A DNA stretch of 64,000 bases, taken from positions 1-64,000 of the forward strand of contig CAKRDT010000004.1 in the NCBI GenBank assembly GCA_934316545.1, given 5' to 3'. A program made the position numbers and the translations under genes. Each line of letters begins with the position of its first letter. Positions within the stretch are counted from its first letter, which is position 1. The notes under the pieces are model-generated. The model was not told the origin of the DNA, searched no databases, and was given only the letters and a program-made list of their open reading frames with translations. This stretch comes from an uncultured Agathobacter sp. (lineage in GTDB: Bacteria; Bacillota; Clostridia; Lachnospirales; Lachnospiraceae). Shown piece by piece: positions 46,758-53,897 of the stretch.

Positions 46758-47189
46758 TTAGACGGTGCGTTCGGTAGAAGTTGCATCAATCTTGTCTACC
46801 CCAGTTGTGACAACTACTCTGGTGCGGTATGTAATACCCATTGTGCCGGTGTAAGTTTTGGTAATGCTAACCGATCCAGTTCCATCAATCGACCATGAGG
46901 TGACGGGTGTCCAACCATTCCCAACTTTCTTTTCCAGATAGAGGGTACCTACGGATGATGTCGTCGATTTTTTGGGTGAAATGTATACCGACACAGAAAT
47001 CTGCTTGCCAGAGATTGAGATAGACGGGACAACAACATTGGTGCTTTCCCATCTGGGAGTAATGGTTTGTATCGAACCTGTTTGCGACATACTCTCAGGC
47101 GCATTTGCTGCCGCCGATGCGGGTACGGCATGAGCGGTCATCAGTAGAGCGGTAGTTAGTGCCAATGTGACAATTTCTTTTTTCTTCAT
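46758..47189 (-). CDS. Small secreted protein
   Basis: The 143-residue protein has a Sec signal peptide (KKKEIVTLALTTALLMTAHA, cleavage near VPASAA). The mature part begins with a linker ending ITPRWES and continues as beta-rich sequence (VVVPSISISGKQISVSVYIS, then a WSIDGTGSVSITKTYTGTMG segment), resembling small exported DUF6147-like proteins of gut Firmicutes; this match is from memory. AAGGAGG precedes the start. An ECF-like promoter lies upstream, so it is a likely target of the neighbouring sigma factor. Confidence 0.7.
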   Translation of the reverse strand: MKKKEIVTLALTTALLMTAHAVPASAAANAPESMSQTGSIQTITPRWESTNVVVPSISISGKQISVSVYISPKKSTTSSVGTLYLEKKVGNGWTPVTSWSIDGTGSVSITKTYTGTMGITYRTRVVVTTGVDKIDATSTERTV

Positions 47190-47227
47190 AAATAAAATCC
47201 TCCTTGTGCATTAGTGGTATCACCCAT

Positions 47228-47255
47228 ATAACGCACAAGGAGAAAAAAAGGGACA
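47228..47255 (-). promoter_or_regulatory. ECF-like promoter of the secreted-protein gene
   Basis: On the minus strand TGTCCC (47255-47250) followed by T7 and CGTTATATGGGT (-10 at 47233-47228) are spaced by 16 bp. The sequence is almost identical to the promoter at 49639-49666. Confidence 0.6.
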
Positions 47256-47326
47256 ATGCTTTCGTGTTCCCATAAAACAGTATTTGCAAATGCTCCCGCA
47301 ATGGGGAAGATTGGGCGCGACTTCGG

Positions 47327-47937
47327 TCACGCCTTCTCTTTTGCTTCCAAATCATCCAGAGGGATATATACTCCTCTGTTAATTGTCCAATAATCCTTAT
47401 AAGCGTAACCGTCCATTGTCCCATCCAACAGCTTCGTTGACTTCTTAAATCCTACTCTTTTCATTGCTTCAATTCTTTCAACTGCATAAACAGGAACTTT
47501 TGTAATTATTTCCTCGCACTCAAACAAATCAAATGTAGGTGGTACAATAAGATTCATAATTGTAAAAATTTCTTCTGAAGTTTCATATTCACTTTTCAAA
47601 TCAAGTCTAAGAACACCCACATGATTAAAGTTGTCGTTTGTACTACGATGAAACACTTCAATCGTGCCGATAGCTTCATGCTTTTCTTTGTCAATAATTG
47701 TCCACCTGACAAACCATTTGGATGAATAGGAACTAAGCCAAAACTTAATAGCTTGTCTCATTCGATCTTCATTTGGATAATAGAAATTATCTCCATGACA
47801 ATTATCGCTGTTGAAAAACGGTAGTGCATTTTTATCACTATATACGCTTACAAGATCCTCGGCATCATCAAGTTACGAAAACCTCAGTAGAAATTTATCA
47901 TTTTCAAAAGCTGGACAGTTTTCATATACGTCTGACA
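47327..47937 (-). pseudogene. GNAT acetyltransferase with internal stop
   Basis: A good start (AGGAGG, ATG 47937) opens a frame MSDVYENCPAFENDKFLLRF that meets TAA at 47873-47875 and then continues in the same frame as LDDAEDLVSVYSDKNALPFF to the end at 47327. The whole reads as a GNAT enzyme of about 202 residues with HEAIGTIEVFHR and VERIEAMKRVGFKKST segments. A single nonsense change therefore separates the first 21 codons. Restart at ATG 47761 would give a 144-residue product lacking the N-terminal fold. Confidence 0.75.
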
Positions 47938-47986
47938 TTTTATTATACCTCCTGAAATTTTGATTTGTTCAGCTAAGATGAGTATA

Positions 47987-48919
47987 TCATTCTGTTGTTA
48001 TACCAGCGGCAATTTTTATCAGTTCGTCCATATCAATAGAGCCATATATAGAAAAGAAATCGCCATCCCGCTCATAGCAAATATAATTCAAATCATCTTT
48101 CTTAAAGTAGTAGCCGATCACACCATCCTTGTCAAACGATTCAATTTCTGTATTTTCTGCGTCGGCGTAAATCTGTGTATCTGATTTACTAAGAAGAATA
48201 TTAAAATAACTCGATTCGTTGATGGCATATTCATAGACAAGCATTTCCGGCTGTTCAACCGTATTCTTCAATTCCGCCCCGTCTGGAAGATAGGTAGGCT
48301 TATAGCTCTGCAAATCAGACTGCGTATTTTCCCCGTCGCTTTGCAGTTCAAAGATACTGTATTTTTCAAATGTCTCAACTACCCACGCAATCACTTTTTC
48401 CCTGAACTGTGCACTAGCTACCATAGCCGTTGAGAATAACAGGGTTATGGTAATTGCTGCAACTGCAACAGCTTTGCCGAACCGTCTGAACACAATATGC
48501 GTTCGGCTCTTTCCGGTACTACTTACAGCAGCATCCTCTTTTAGCTCCGTGCGTAAATAGTCTTTCATAGCAATTTTACAGGCGCGATTGAGAGAAGCAT
48601 CCGAAATCACTTGCTCCGAGCTAAGCCCCATGCTTGAAGAAAGTAGTTCACGGTAAAAGCGGAAGCGACCCTTTGCATTTTTCATTTGGAAAAACTTTTC
48701 AGTTTCTTGGGGAGATAGCCGGAAGCAGTATCTACTAAATAATAGAACAATTCCCTGATGCGGCAAGTGCTGAATCTTTTCGCTTAATTCTCGGATCTTT
48801 GCTTTCGGCAAATCTACACAGGAGTAGGCGTCATTATCGGCGACAGAGCGAACTTCTATATCCTTTTCAAAGCTGGCATTTGCTGCTTCATGCAGCATGG
48901 TTTGCCAATTCATATCCAT
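47987..48919 (-). CDS. Putative anti-sigma factor with DUF4367-like domain
   Basis: The protein has about 310 residues from ATG 48919, which has AAAGG 7 nt upstream and begins 4 nt after the sigma stop. The long cytoplasmic N-terminus includes a helical block (LPHQGIVLLFSRYCFRLSPQ), followed by one membrane segment (AVAVAAITITLLFSTAMVAS) and an extracytoplasmic DUF4367-like domain (LQSYKPTYLPDGAELKNT, then YGSIDMDELIKIAAGI). It probably holds the adjacent sigma factor at the membrane. The stimulus is unknown. Confidence 0.75.
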   Translation of the reverse strand: MDMNWQTMLHEAANASFEKDIEVRSVADNDAYSCVDLPKAKIRELSEKIQHLPHQGIVLLFSRYCFRLSPQETEKFFQMKNAKGRFRFYRELLSSSMGLSSEQVISDASLNRACKIAMKDYLRTELKEDAAVSSTGKSRTHIVFRRFGKAVAVAAITITLLFSTAMVASAQFREKVIAWVVETFEKYSIFELQSDGENTQSDLQSYKPTYLPDGAELKNTVEQPEMLVYEYAINESSYFNILLSKSDTQIYADAENTEIESFDKDGVIGYYFKKDDLNYICYERDGDFFSIYGSIDMDELIKIAAGITTE

Positions 48920-48923
48920 ATCG

Positions 48924-49457
48924 TCACCTTTCCTCATACAGTTTTTGGAGCTTCTTGACGAGCCGCTGCCCACGTTTTTTTGCGGCATCCTCCGAAATGT
49001 TCAGCAATTCACCAATCTCTCTATATCCCATTTCCAGCGTATAGCGAAGATAGATAAAATGCCGATCATCGGGATTAAGCTGATCTATTACCTCAGTCAG
49101 CCTATGTACATCTGCATTGTGAATACATTCATCTTCAATATCGTCCGTGTCCTCGTCCGAAATATTGTCCCAGTAATCAATGTGAACACTCTGTTGTAAT
49201 TGACGTAGTACGTCAATAGAAGCATTTTTCACTATGGTAACGCAGAAAGCGGTCATTTGGGGACAGGGTAAATCAGAAATTTTTTCGATGTTGTCCATGA
49301 TTTTTATAAATGCAGTGGACACGACATCCTCTGCGGCTTCCTCTGACTTCACAATATTAAACGAAATGCGCTGGAAGTGGATATGATGCTCATGGAATAT
49401 CCGCTCTACCAGCGCACGTTGTTCATCATTCAAAACACTAAATAGGAGTATCATCAT
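48924..49457 (-). CDS. ECF-type RNA polymerase sigma factor
   Basis: The protein has about 178 residues from ATG 49457, which has GAGG upstream; the longer frame from 49526 lacks a site. Region 2 is visible as HHIHFQRISFNIVKSEEAAED followed by VVSTAFIKIMDN, and region 4 as LNPDDRHFIYLRYTLEMGYREIG with LLNISEDAAKKRGQRLVKKL. It is followed by its anti-sigma gene. The three genes or ORFs nearby with the same CGTTAT promoter are its likely targets. Confidence 0.82.
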   Translation of the reverse strand: MMILLFSVLNDEQRALVERIFHEHHIHFQRISFNIVKSEEAAEDVVSTAFIKIMDNIEKISDLPCPQMTAFCVTIVKNASIDVLRQLQQSVHIDYWDNISDEDTDDIEDECIHNADVHRLTEVIDQLNPDDRHFIYLRYTLEMGYREIGELLNISEDAAKKRGQRLVKKLQKLYEER

Positions 49458-49638
49458 ATAAGTTTCCTCATGGATAGCCCTGCAGCCATCCATTCTAAGT
49501 GAGCAAGTAAATTTATTCTTGCACATTATGGGTATTCGTTACAGCGTCTGCTTGTTTCAAATTATACTACAAGAATGTTTCGCTGGAAAGTGGCACCCCA
49601 TTAACAAGGTATGAATCAAAAATAATTTGAAAAAAGTT

Positions 49639-49666
49639 TGTCCCTTTTTTTGATCTTGACCGTTAT
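49639..49666 (+). promoter_or_regulatory. ECF-like promoter of small ORF copy 2 and the protease
   Basis: TGTCCC (49639-49644), then T7, and CGTTAT (49661-49666) are spaced by 16 bp and followed by ATGGGT. It matches the promoter at 47228-47255 over most positions. Confidence 0.6.
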
Positions 49667-49702
49667 ATGGGTAAAAGGACACGACAGGAGGTGAAATAAG
49701 CG

Positions 49703-49804
49703 ATGACACAGGTTACTACTCTGCATAGGATTATGCGCGGGGCTGCTTATTTCTCCTGCCCACTATGGAGGCTGCGACTTAAAATCAGCAGGATAGGCGC
49801 ATAG
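49703..49804 (+). CDS. Small ORF, 33 residues, CPLWRLRLKISR family (copy 2)
   Basis: ATG 49703 follows AGGAGGTGAAATAAGCG, the same leader as copy 1, and the ORF stops at TAG 49802-49804. AYFSCPLWRLRLKISR is identical to copy 1 at protein level and nearly so at DNA level, while the N-terminal halves (MTQVTTLHRIMRG against MATVNTLWEHLCG) have diverged. The frame is kept despite this, which favours translation. It lies 84 bp before the secreted protease on the same transcript, so it may be a leader or partner peptide. Confidence 0.6.
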   Translation: MTQVTTLHRIMRGAAYFSCPLWRLRLKISRIGA

Positions 49805-49888
49805 TTTATACATGAAATATTGCTATGCGCATATTTAGGAAAGACAAAGCAGGATGTTTTCAGATAATTAAGTGAAAGGAGACTTATA

Positions 49889-50998
49889 ATGAAAAAGATA
49901 TTAAGTGTTTTGCTTGCTTCTTTATTATTGCTTTCGACAAGTGCCACCGCTTTTGCTATGGGAACTGAGACTAATGCAGATAATTGGTTGGTCAGTGCGA
50001 ATCAGCATCGAATCATTCATAACGCTAAGATTGCTGCAGAAACAGGTCAAAATGTTACTCTGACAACAAAGATTCTGTCGGATCTAAGTGATAATCATTT
50101 TGAACTTGTCGAAGTGGGTGATACAGGATATATGATTTTCGACCCACAATCAGGCAAGTATTTGGAAGAAGCATTAGATTCGCCTTCTCCATATTTGGGA
50201 CTTTCAGAAAACTTATACTACTTTGGACCCCTTAACTATTATCAACTGTCGGGTGATAAATTTGTTCACACAGTAATTCATAACGAATACGATATGTCTT
50301 TTGCTGAATGCCGTTCTTTACAATCTGCATTTGATACGGCATTACAAAACTCTCGTACACAGAAAGATACAGAAGTATTAGCCCTTATGCAAACGAATCT
50401 AAATTCGAGGGCAAGTGTTAATAGACTGCAATCTCATTTTTCAGCACGTGCAACAAATAAGTATATTCCAAACTACAAATATATCAAAAATGCAATTTAT
50501 CCTGCAAACGAGAATAACACCTGTGGATATACAGCAGCTTGTTTGATTTTGAATTACTGGCATAAAGTTAAGGGAAATGTCATTGACAGTTCATTCCTTG
50601 ATTCTCATGGTAATCTAAAAACTACTGGAAACACTTTGCAAGACAAGTTACTCTCTTATGGAAAATCGAATTCCTCTTGGGGATTAACTATTCGAGATGT
50701 CTTAATCGACTATTGCAATGAGTATGGAGTTGCGGCAACTTCAACATACTATGTAACAAATTTCGATATTTTTGCAGAAGTTGGTCGAAACCGTCCAGTA
50801 ATTGTATTCGGATATTTTCCTGATTCTCCTGGGCAAGTTCAAAGTCGTGGAAAAGTATTTCATGCAGTTACCGCTTATGGAACATCAACAAGCGGGCTTG
50901 TTACTAAACTAATTGTCCATTACGGATGGTCTGGTTACAGTCACGTCACATTAGACGGTGGTTTAGTCGGTTCAAGTACACAGTTTGTATTAAATTAA
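49889..50998 (+). CDS. Secreted papain-like cysteine protease (C39/C10-like)
   Basis: The 369-residue protein has a signal peptide (MKKILSVLLASLLLLSTSAT, cleaved near AFA) and a propeptide-like region to about residue 195. The catalytic half has the nucleophile C212 in NNTCGYTAACLILNYWHK and the His in GKVFHAVTAYG (H325), followed by VHYGWSGYSHVTLDG. This layout is that of C39-like or streptopain-like peptidases. AAAGGAGA precedes the start. It lies downstream of the small ORF and upstream of a lipoprotein gene, all under one ECF-like promoter. Target unknown. Confidence 0.75.
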   Translation: MKKILSVLLASLLLLSTSATAFAMGTETNADNWLVSANQHRIIHNAKIAAETGQNVTLTTKILSDLSDNHFELVEVGDTGYMIFDPQSGKYLEEALDSPSPYLGLSENLYYFGPLNYYQLSGDKFVHTVIHNEYDMSFAECRSLQSAFDTALQNSRTQKDTEVLALMQTNLNSRASVNRLQSHFSARATNKYIPNYKYIKNAIYPANENNTCGYTAACLILNYWHKVKGNVIDSSFLDSHGNLKTTGNTLQDKLLSYGKSNSSWGLTIRDVLIDYCNEYGVAATSTYYVTNFDIFAEVGRNRPVIVFGYFPDSPGQVQSRGKVFHAVTAYGTSTSGLVTKLIVHYGWSGYSHVTLDGGLVGSSTQFVLN

Positions 50999-51012
50999 AA
51001 AGGAAGTTAAGT

Positions 51013-51438
51013 ATGAAGAAAGTCTTTACATTTTTTCTCGCAATGGCAATTATATTTGGAATTTCTGGTTGTGGAAAGAAAGAATATATTGTTTTTCCTT
51101 TTTCTGCATCAGATGTTGTGAAAATTGAAACGTACTATTCTAACTCAGAGGCAGACACCAAGGAAAAAACGCTAACAGAAGAAGCGGATATTGACTACCT
51201 ATATACGTTTTTTTCTGAGCTGCCTGTGAAAGATGCAAATTCAGATTCTACTAACAACGGTAGTACAATAAAATTCGTGTTTGATCTTTCAGATGGAACG
51301 AATTACGAACTTGTTTATATTGGTATTGCAACAAAAAAGGGATACCTACAATCTGAAACTTCTGATTTTTATTATTTTACATCTTCTGACATCATTGGTG
51401 TTTGGGCAAACTTATCTAAGATGCGGCTTGACTTTTAA
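51013..51438 (+). CDS. Small lipoprotein
   Basis: The protein of about 141 residues begins MKKVFTFFLAMAIIFGISGC, a lipoprotein signal with Cys20, preceded by AGGAAG. The mature part contains VVKIETYYSNSEADTKEKTL and a small alpha/beta pattern; no family recognised. It starts 14 bp after the protease stop and is likely co-transcribed with it, perhaps as an inhibitor or surface partner (inference). Confidence 0.7.
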   Translation: MKKVFTFFLAMAIIFGISGCGKKEYIVFPFSASDVVKIETYYSNSEADTKEKTLTEEADIDYLYTFFSELPVKDANSDSTNNGSTIKFVFDLSDGTNYELVYIGIATKKGYLQSETSDFYYFTSSDIIGVWANLSKMRLDF

Positions 51439-51454
51439 CAATCCCTACGATTGG

Positions 51455-51745
51455 AAATCGAGTAGGAGGCGGTGACTAACCGCCGTCCTCTCACACCACC
51501 GTGCGTACCGTTCGGTACACGGCGGTTTCAATAGTTGACGTGCACAGACTGATAGGCTGTGGCTAAATCATAAAAGCCACTGTTTATCAGTCTTTCTTTA
51601 TTCAGCGCCCAAATCACAGCTTTGTTATTACTGATATACCAATACTTTCTGCGACTGTTTGCTATTGTTGCCGCATAGTGTTCTGGAATTCCCAGTTTGA
51701 CTAGAACCATTACAAGAAGCAATTCCAGAAGCGGTGTGGGCATGC
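51455..51745 (-). mobile_element. 3' tail of a group II intron
   Basis: On the minus strand a 71-codon frame ends the intron maturase (LVKLGIPEHYAATIANSRRK, then WALNKERLINSGFYDLATAY), stopping at 51528. It is followed by conserved intron 3' RNA: GAACGGTACGCACGGTGGTG, GAGAGGACGGCGGTTAGTCA and CCGCCTCCTACTCGATT, the domain V region. The reverse transcriptase core and the 5' half are missing, so the intron is dead. The break at 51745 joins a fragment of an unrelated secreted-protein gene. Confidence 0.8.
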
Positions 51746-51987
51746 GGAAATTATTATTACACCATTAATAACTCAAGTGTTACAAAGTTGTGCTTAGATG
51801 TTTATATGCCTAATGAAAGTGGAACAGATTATCTTCAGGGAACAAGTGCACCGGTACAAATTGCTAATTATTCGGGAGATTCATGGACACTGACATTACA
51901 GGTGTTAGATACCATTTCCATTATGAGTTGTATTCTGTTGGCTCTTCGCAGGTAGGCTATATTGCTTCTGCTGCTTATGCACAATAA
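51737..51987 (+). pseudogene. Fragment of a secreted-protein gene, frameshifted
   Basis: The first frame reads WACGNYYYTINNSSVTKLCL and on through SGDSWTLTL; near 51897 the sense moves to another frame that ends YELYSVGSSQVGYIASAAYA before TAA at 51987. The 5' part is lost at the group II intron junction. The beta-rich pattern resembles small exported proteins of the kind found at 46.8 kb, but I cannot assign a family. Confidence 0.55.
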
Positions 51988-52100
51988 TAGATGCTTGAAT
52001 ATGGAATATTAAGCAAGCACAACAGAATATTTTCATTGTATGTTGCATTTTATTGCAATCTGGCATAAAGTGCAACATACTATAATAAAAAAATAGCACT

Positions 52101-52130
52101 GCAGGCAATAATGTTCAAATTATTGCCTGC
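52101..52130. repeat. Perfect 12-bp hairpin
   Basis: GCAGGCAATAAT and ATTATTGCCTGC pair around GTTCAA. It lies in the 468-bp gene-poor stretch 51988-52455, which also contains an imperfect repeat (TATGTTGCA.../TGCAACATA at 52038-52080) and a terminator. Confidence 0.7.
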
Positions 52131-52149
52131 TCAGACTGTAGACAAAGTG

Positions 52150-52181
52150 CTCCGAGAAATTATGTTTCTCGGAGCCTTTTT
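52150..52181 (+). terminator. Intrinsic terminator
   Basis: CTCCGAGAAA and TTTCTCGGAG pair around TTATG and are followed by CCTTTTT on the plus strand. It probably ended the broken gene at 51737-51987. Confidence 0.85.
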
Positions 52182-52229
52182 CTCGCCATTGCGAAGGTGT
52201 TTTGTTTAAACAGCATATTTCCACCGGAT

Positions 52230-52390
52230 TTATGACATTTGTAATCCCCATTCCTTCTCTGTTTCAACATAAAAAGTATTATTAGAAGTATTCTGCTCAC
52301 TTGCACTTATCGGAAATACTCCCATCCCCAACGTGAAAACAAATGCCATTATACTTACAATTCCACACTTTAAAATATTTTTTTCATCAT
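52230..52390 (-). pseudogene. Short secreted peptide gene with poly-A frameshift
   Basis: AAGGAGAAAATTAT precedes an ATG pair at 52390. The frame from ATG closes after MMKKIF because of a run of seven A (52378-52384). With one more A it would read on as KNILKCGIVSIMAFVFTLGM and VFPISASEQNTSNN, an evident signal peptide, ending WGLQMS at 52230. The product would have about 53 residues. It is either decayed or switched by slippage in the A run. Confidence 0.5.
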
Positions 52391-52455
52391 ATAATTTTCT
52401 CCTTGTTTAAACACAATTTCATCATCTGTTAATTCAGCAGCAAGCCTAATTTTAA

Positions 52456-52983
52456 TTAAAGAATATCATACACAAATAATTTTCCATCATGATCATATAC
52501 AAATATTTCCTTAGGATACTTTTTAACAATATAAACATCACAACCAAGCAAATCCTCATTTCCACTTGATTGAAAATTTTTAGTTGGAAAACTTGTTCCT
52601 GCAATAACATCTTTAATTGTTCCAACACATACCAATTCACTCTCATCTATTTGAAACGAATTTGGATTCTGTGAAGATATGAGGTACAAATTAGAATCAT
52701 ACATAATGGCTGGCTTGTACGCAGTTTCATTCGGTTCTGTTATAATAGGCTTTCTTATAGCCCATTCAATCACGCTACAAATCATGAGCATTATGCAAGT
52801 TGCTACTATACCTAACTTCAACCATGATTTACTTGCATTTCTAAACCCAAACCTAGCACGCTCAAATATTAAAGGTCTCTTTGTAGCATGGTTTTTATAG
52901 TCTGATGCTGAATAATCTGCCGCCTCTTGGATATATTGATCCTTTATATTCCCTACTCCATTCGAAATTTCTTCACGTGTCAT
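52456..52983 (-). CDS. Putative anti-sigma factor
   Basis: The 175-residue protein has a cytoplasmic N-terminus of the type common in clostridial ECF operons (MTREEISNGVGNIKDQYIQE), one membrane segment (LGIVATCIMLMICSVIEWAI) and a small extracytoplasmic part ending EIFVYDHDGKLFVYDIL. Its start overlaps the sigma stop by 4 bp. It has no zinc motif. The 3' end was duplicated at 46390-46477. Confidence 0.7.
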   Translation of the reverse strand: MTREEISNGVGNIKDQYIQEAADYSASDYKNHATKRPLIFERARFGFRNASKSWLKLGIVATCIMLMICSVIEWAIRKPIITEPNETAYKPAIMYDSNLYLISSQNPNSFQIDESELVCVGTIKDVIAGTSFPTKNFQSSGNEDLLGCDVYIVKKYPKEIFVYDHDGKLFVYDIL

Positions 52984-53537
52984 ATGATAACTCCTTCTTT
53001 CTCCAAATATTTTTTTAGTTCTCCTCGTATTCTAGAAAAACAAACTGATACATAATTATTGCTAATGTGAAAACGTTCTGCAATCTCAGGAATTGAATCA
53101 GCGTACCAATAACGCCGCACAAACATGACTCTTTTTTCTCGCTCCAATGTATCTAAAAAACAATTCAACATAATCGTTAATTCCTTTGCAGTTAGTTCAT
53201 CCTCAACTGATGATGAAGATGCCAAACAACTTTCAAGTTCATCCAGAGCTATATCATAAAAACTATTCCTCTTGATTGCAGTATTTGAATGATATTTTGC
53301 TATTGCAATATTTCGTACAATTCTGCTAACATATGCCAATAATGGATTGGGATTTTGAGGTGGAATCGTATTCCACATTCCTAAATATGCATCATTGACA
53401 CATTCTTCAGCATCAAGCATATTATTCAGAATATTTTTTGCAATTTTTTTGCATATCATTTCGTATTTCTTTGACAGTTCAATGATGGCTTGTTCCGAGC
53501 GCGCAAAGAACAACTCAATTATCTTACTATCCTCCAA
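52980..53537 (-). CDS. ECF-type RNA polymerase sigma factor
   Basis: The protein has about 185 residues from TTG 53537 (LEDSKIIELFFARSEQAI), which has AAAGGGGGG 7 nt upstream; an ATG six codons before lies inside that site. Region 2 is KYEMICKKIAKNILNNMLDA with EECVNDAYLGMWNTIPPQNP and LLAYVSRIVRNIAIAKYH. Region 4 is YWYADSIPEIAERFHISNNY followed by VSVCFSRIRGELKKYL. It forms an operon with the anti-sigma gene. Targets are unknown. Confidence 0.85.
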   Translation of the reverse strand: MEDSKIIELFFARSEQAIIELSKKYEMICKKIAKNILNNMLDAEECVNDAYLGMWNTIPPQNPNPLLAYVSRIVRNIAIAKYHSNTAIKRNSFYDIALDELESCLASSSSVEDELTAKELTIMLNCFLDTLEREKRVMFVRRYWYADSIPEIAERFHISNNYVSVCFSRIRGELKKYLEKEGVII

Positions 53538-53675
53538 ATATATCCCCCCTTTCATTTATATACTATGGATTTTCATAAACATATTACAATATATTTAAAA
53601 AAAGTTGATTGAAGTTGGTAATACTTATCTTATAGTATACCCGCATATATGAAGGGAAGGAAAATTTATGCCAAT

Positions 53676-53866
53676 GGTGTCCTGCAGACGGCTCCGACGG
53701 TTGTGACCACCGCGTTCCTGTTACGATCACCGAAATCAATATTCCTGTCAGCGGCAATGCGATCATCATCTATGAGGCACGCACAAACGAGTTCACGCCT
53801 TTTGAAAATGAAGCCAGCATCACCAATCCAGATGACAACACGCTGGTTATTTCCAAAACGATCTAA
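53676..53866 (+). pseudogene. C-terminal fragment of a surface/repeat protein
   Basis: An open frame without start reads CPADGSDGCDHRVPVTITEI, NIPVSGNAIIIYEARTNEFT and ends NTLVISKTI before TAA at 53864-53866. It resembles the end of a beta-sandwich (DUF11-type) repeat of an exported protein. The codon usage is more GC-rich than the neighbours. The 5' part is missing and an ISL3 element follows 31 bp later. The rest of 53556-53675 holds nothing I can name. Confidence 0.5.
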
Positions 53867-53897
53867 ATTAGCAACGCAACATTTGCTAGTAAAAAAG

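Noticed and set aside
51905..52108. 67-codon ORF on the minus strand
   Set aside because: It spans the hairpins and the end of a plus-strand gene fragment; no ribosome-binding site or domain.
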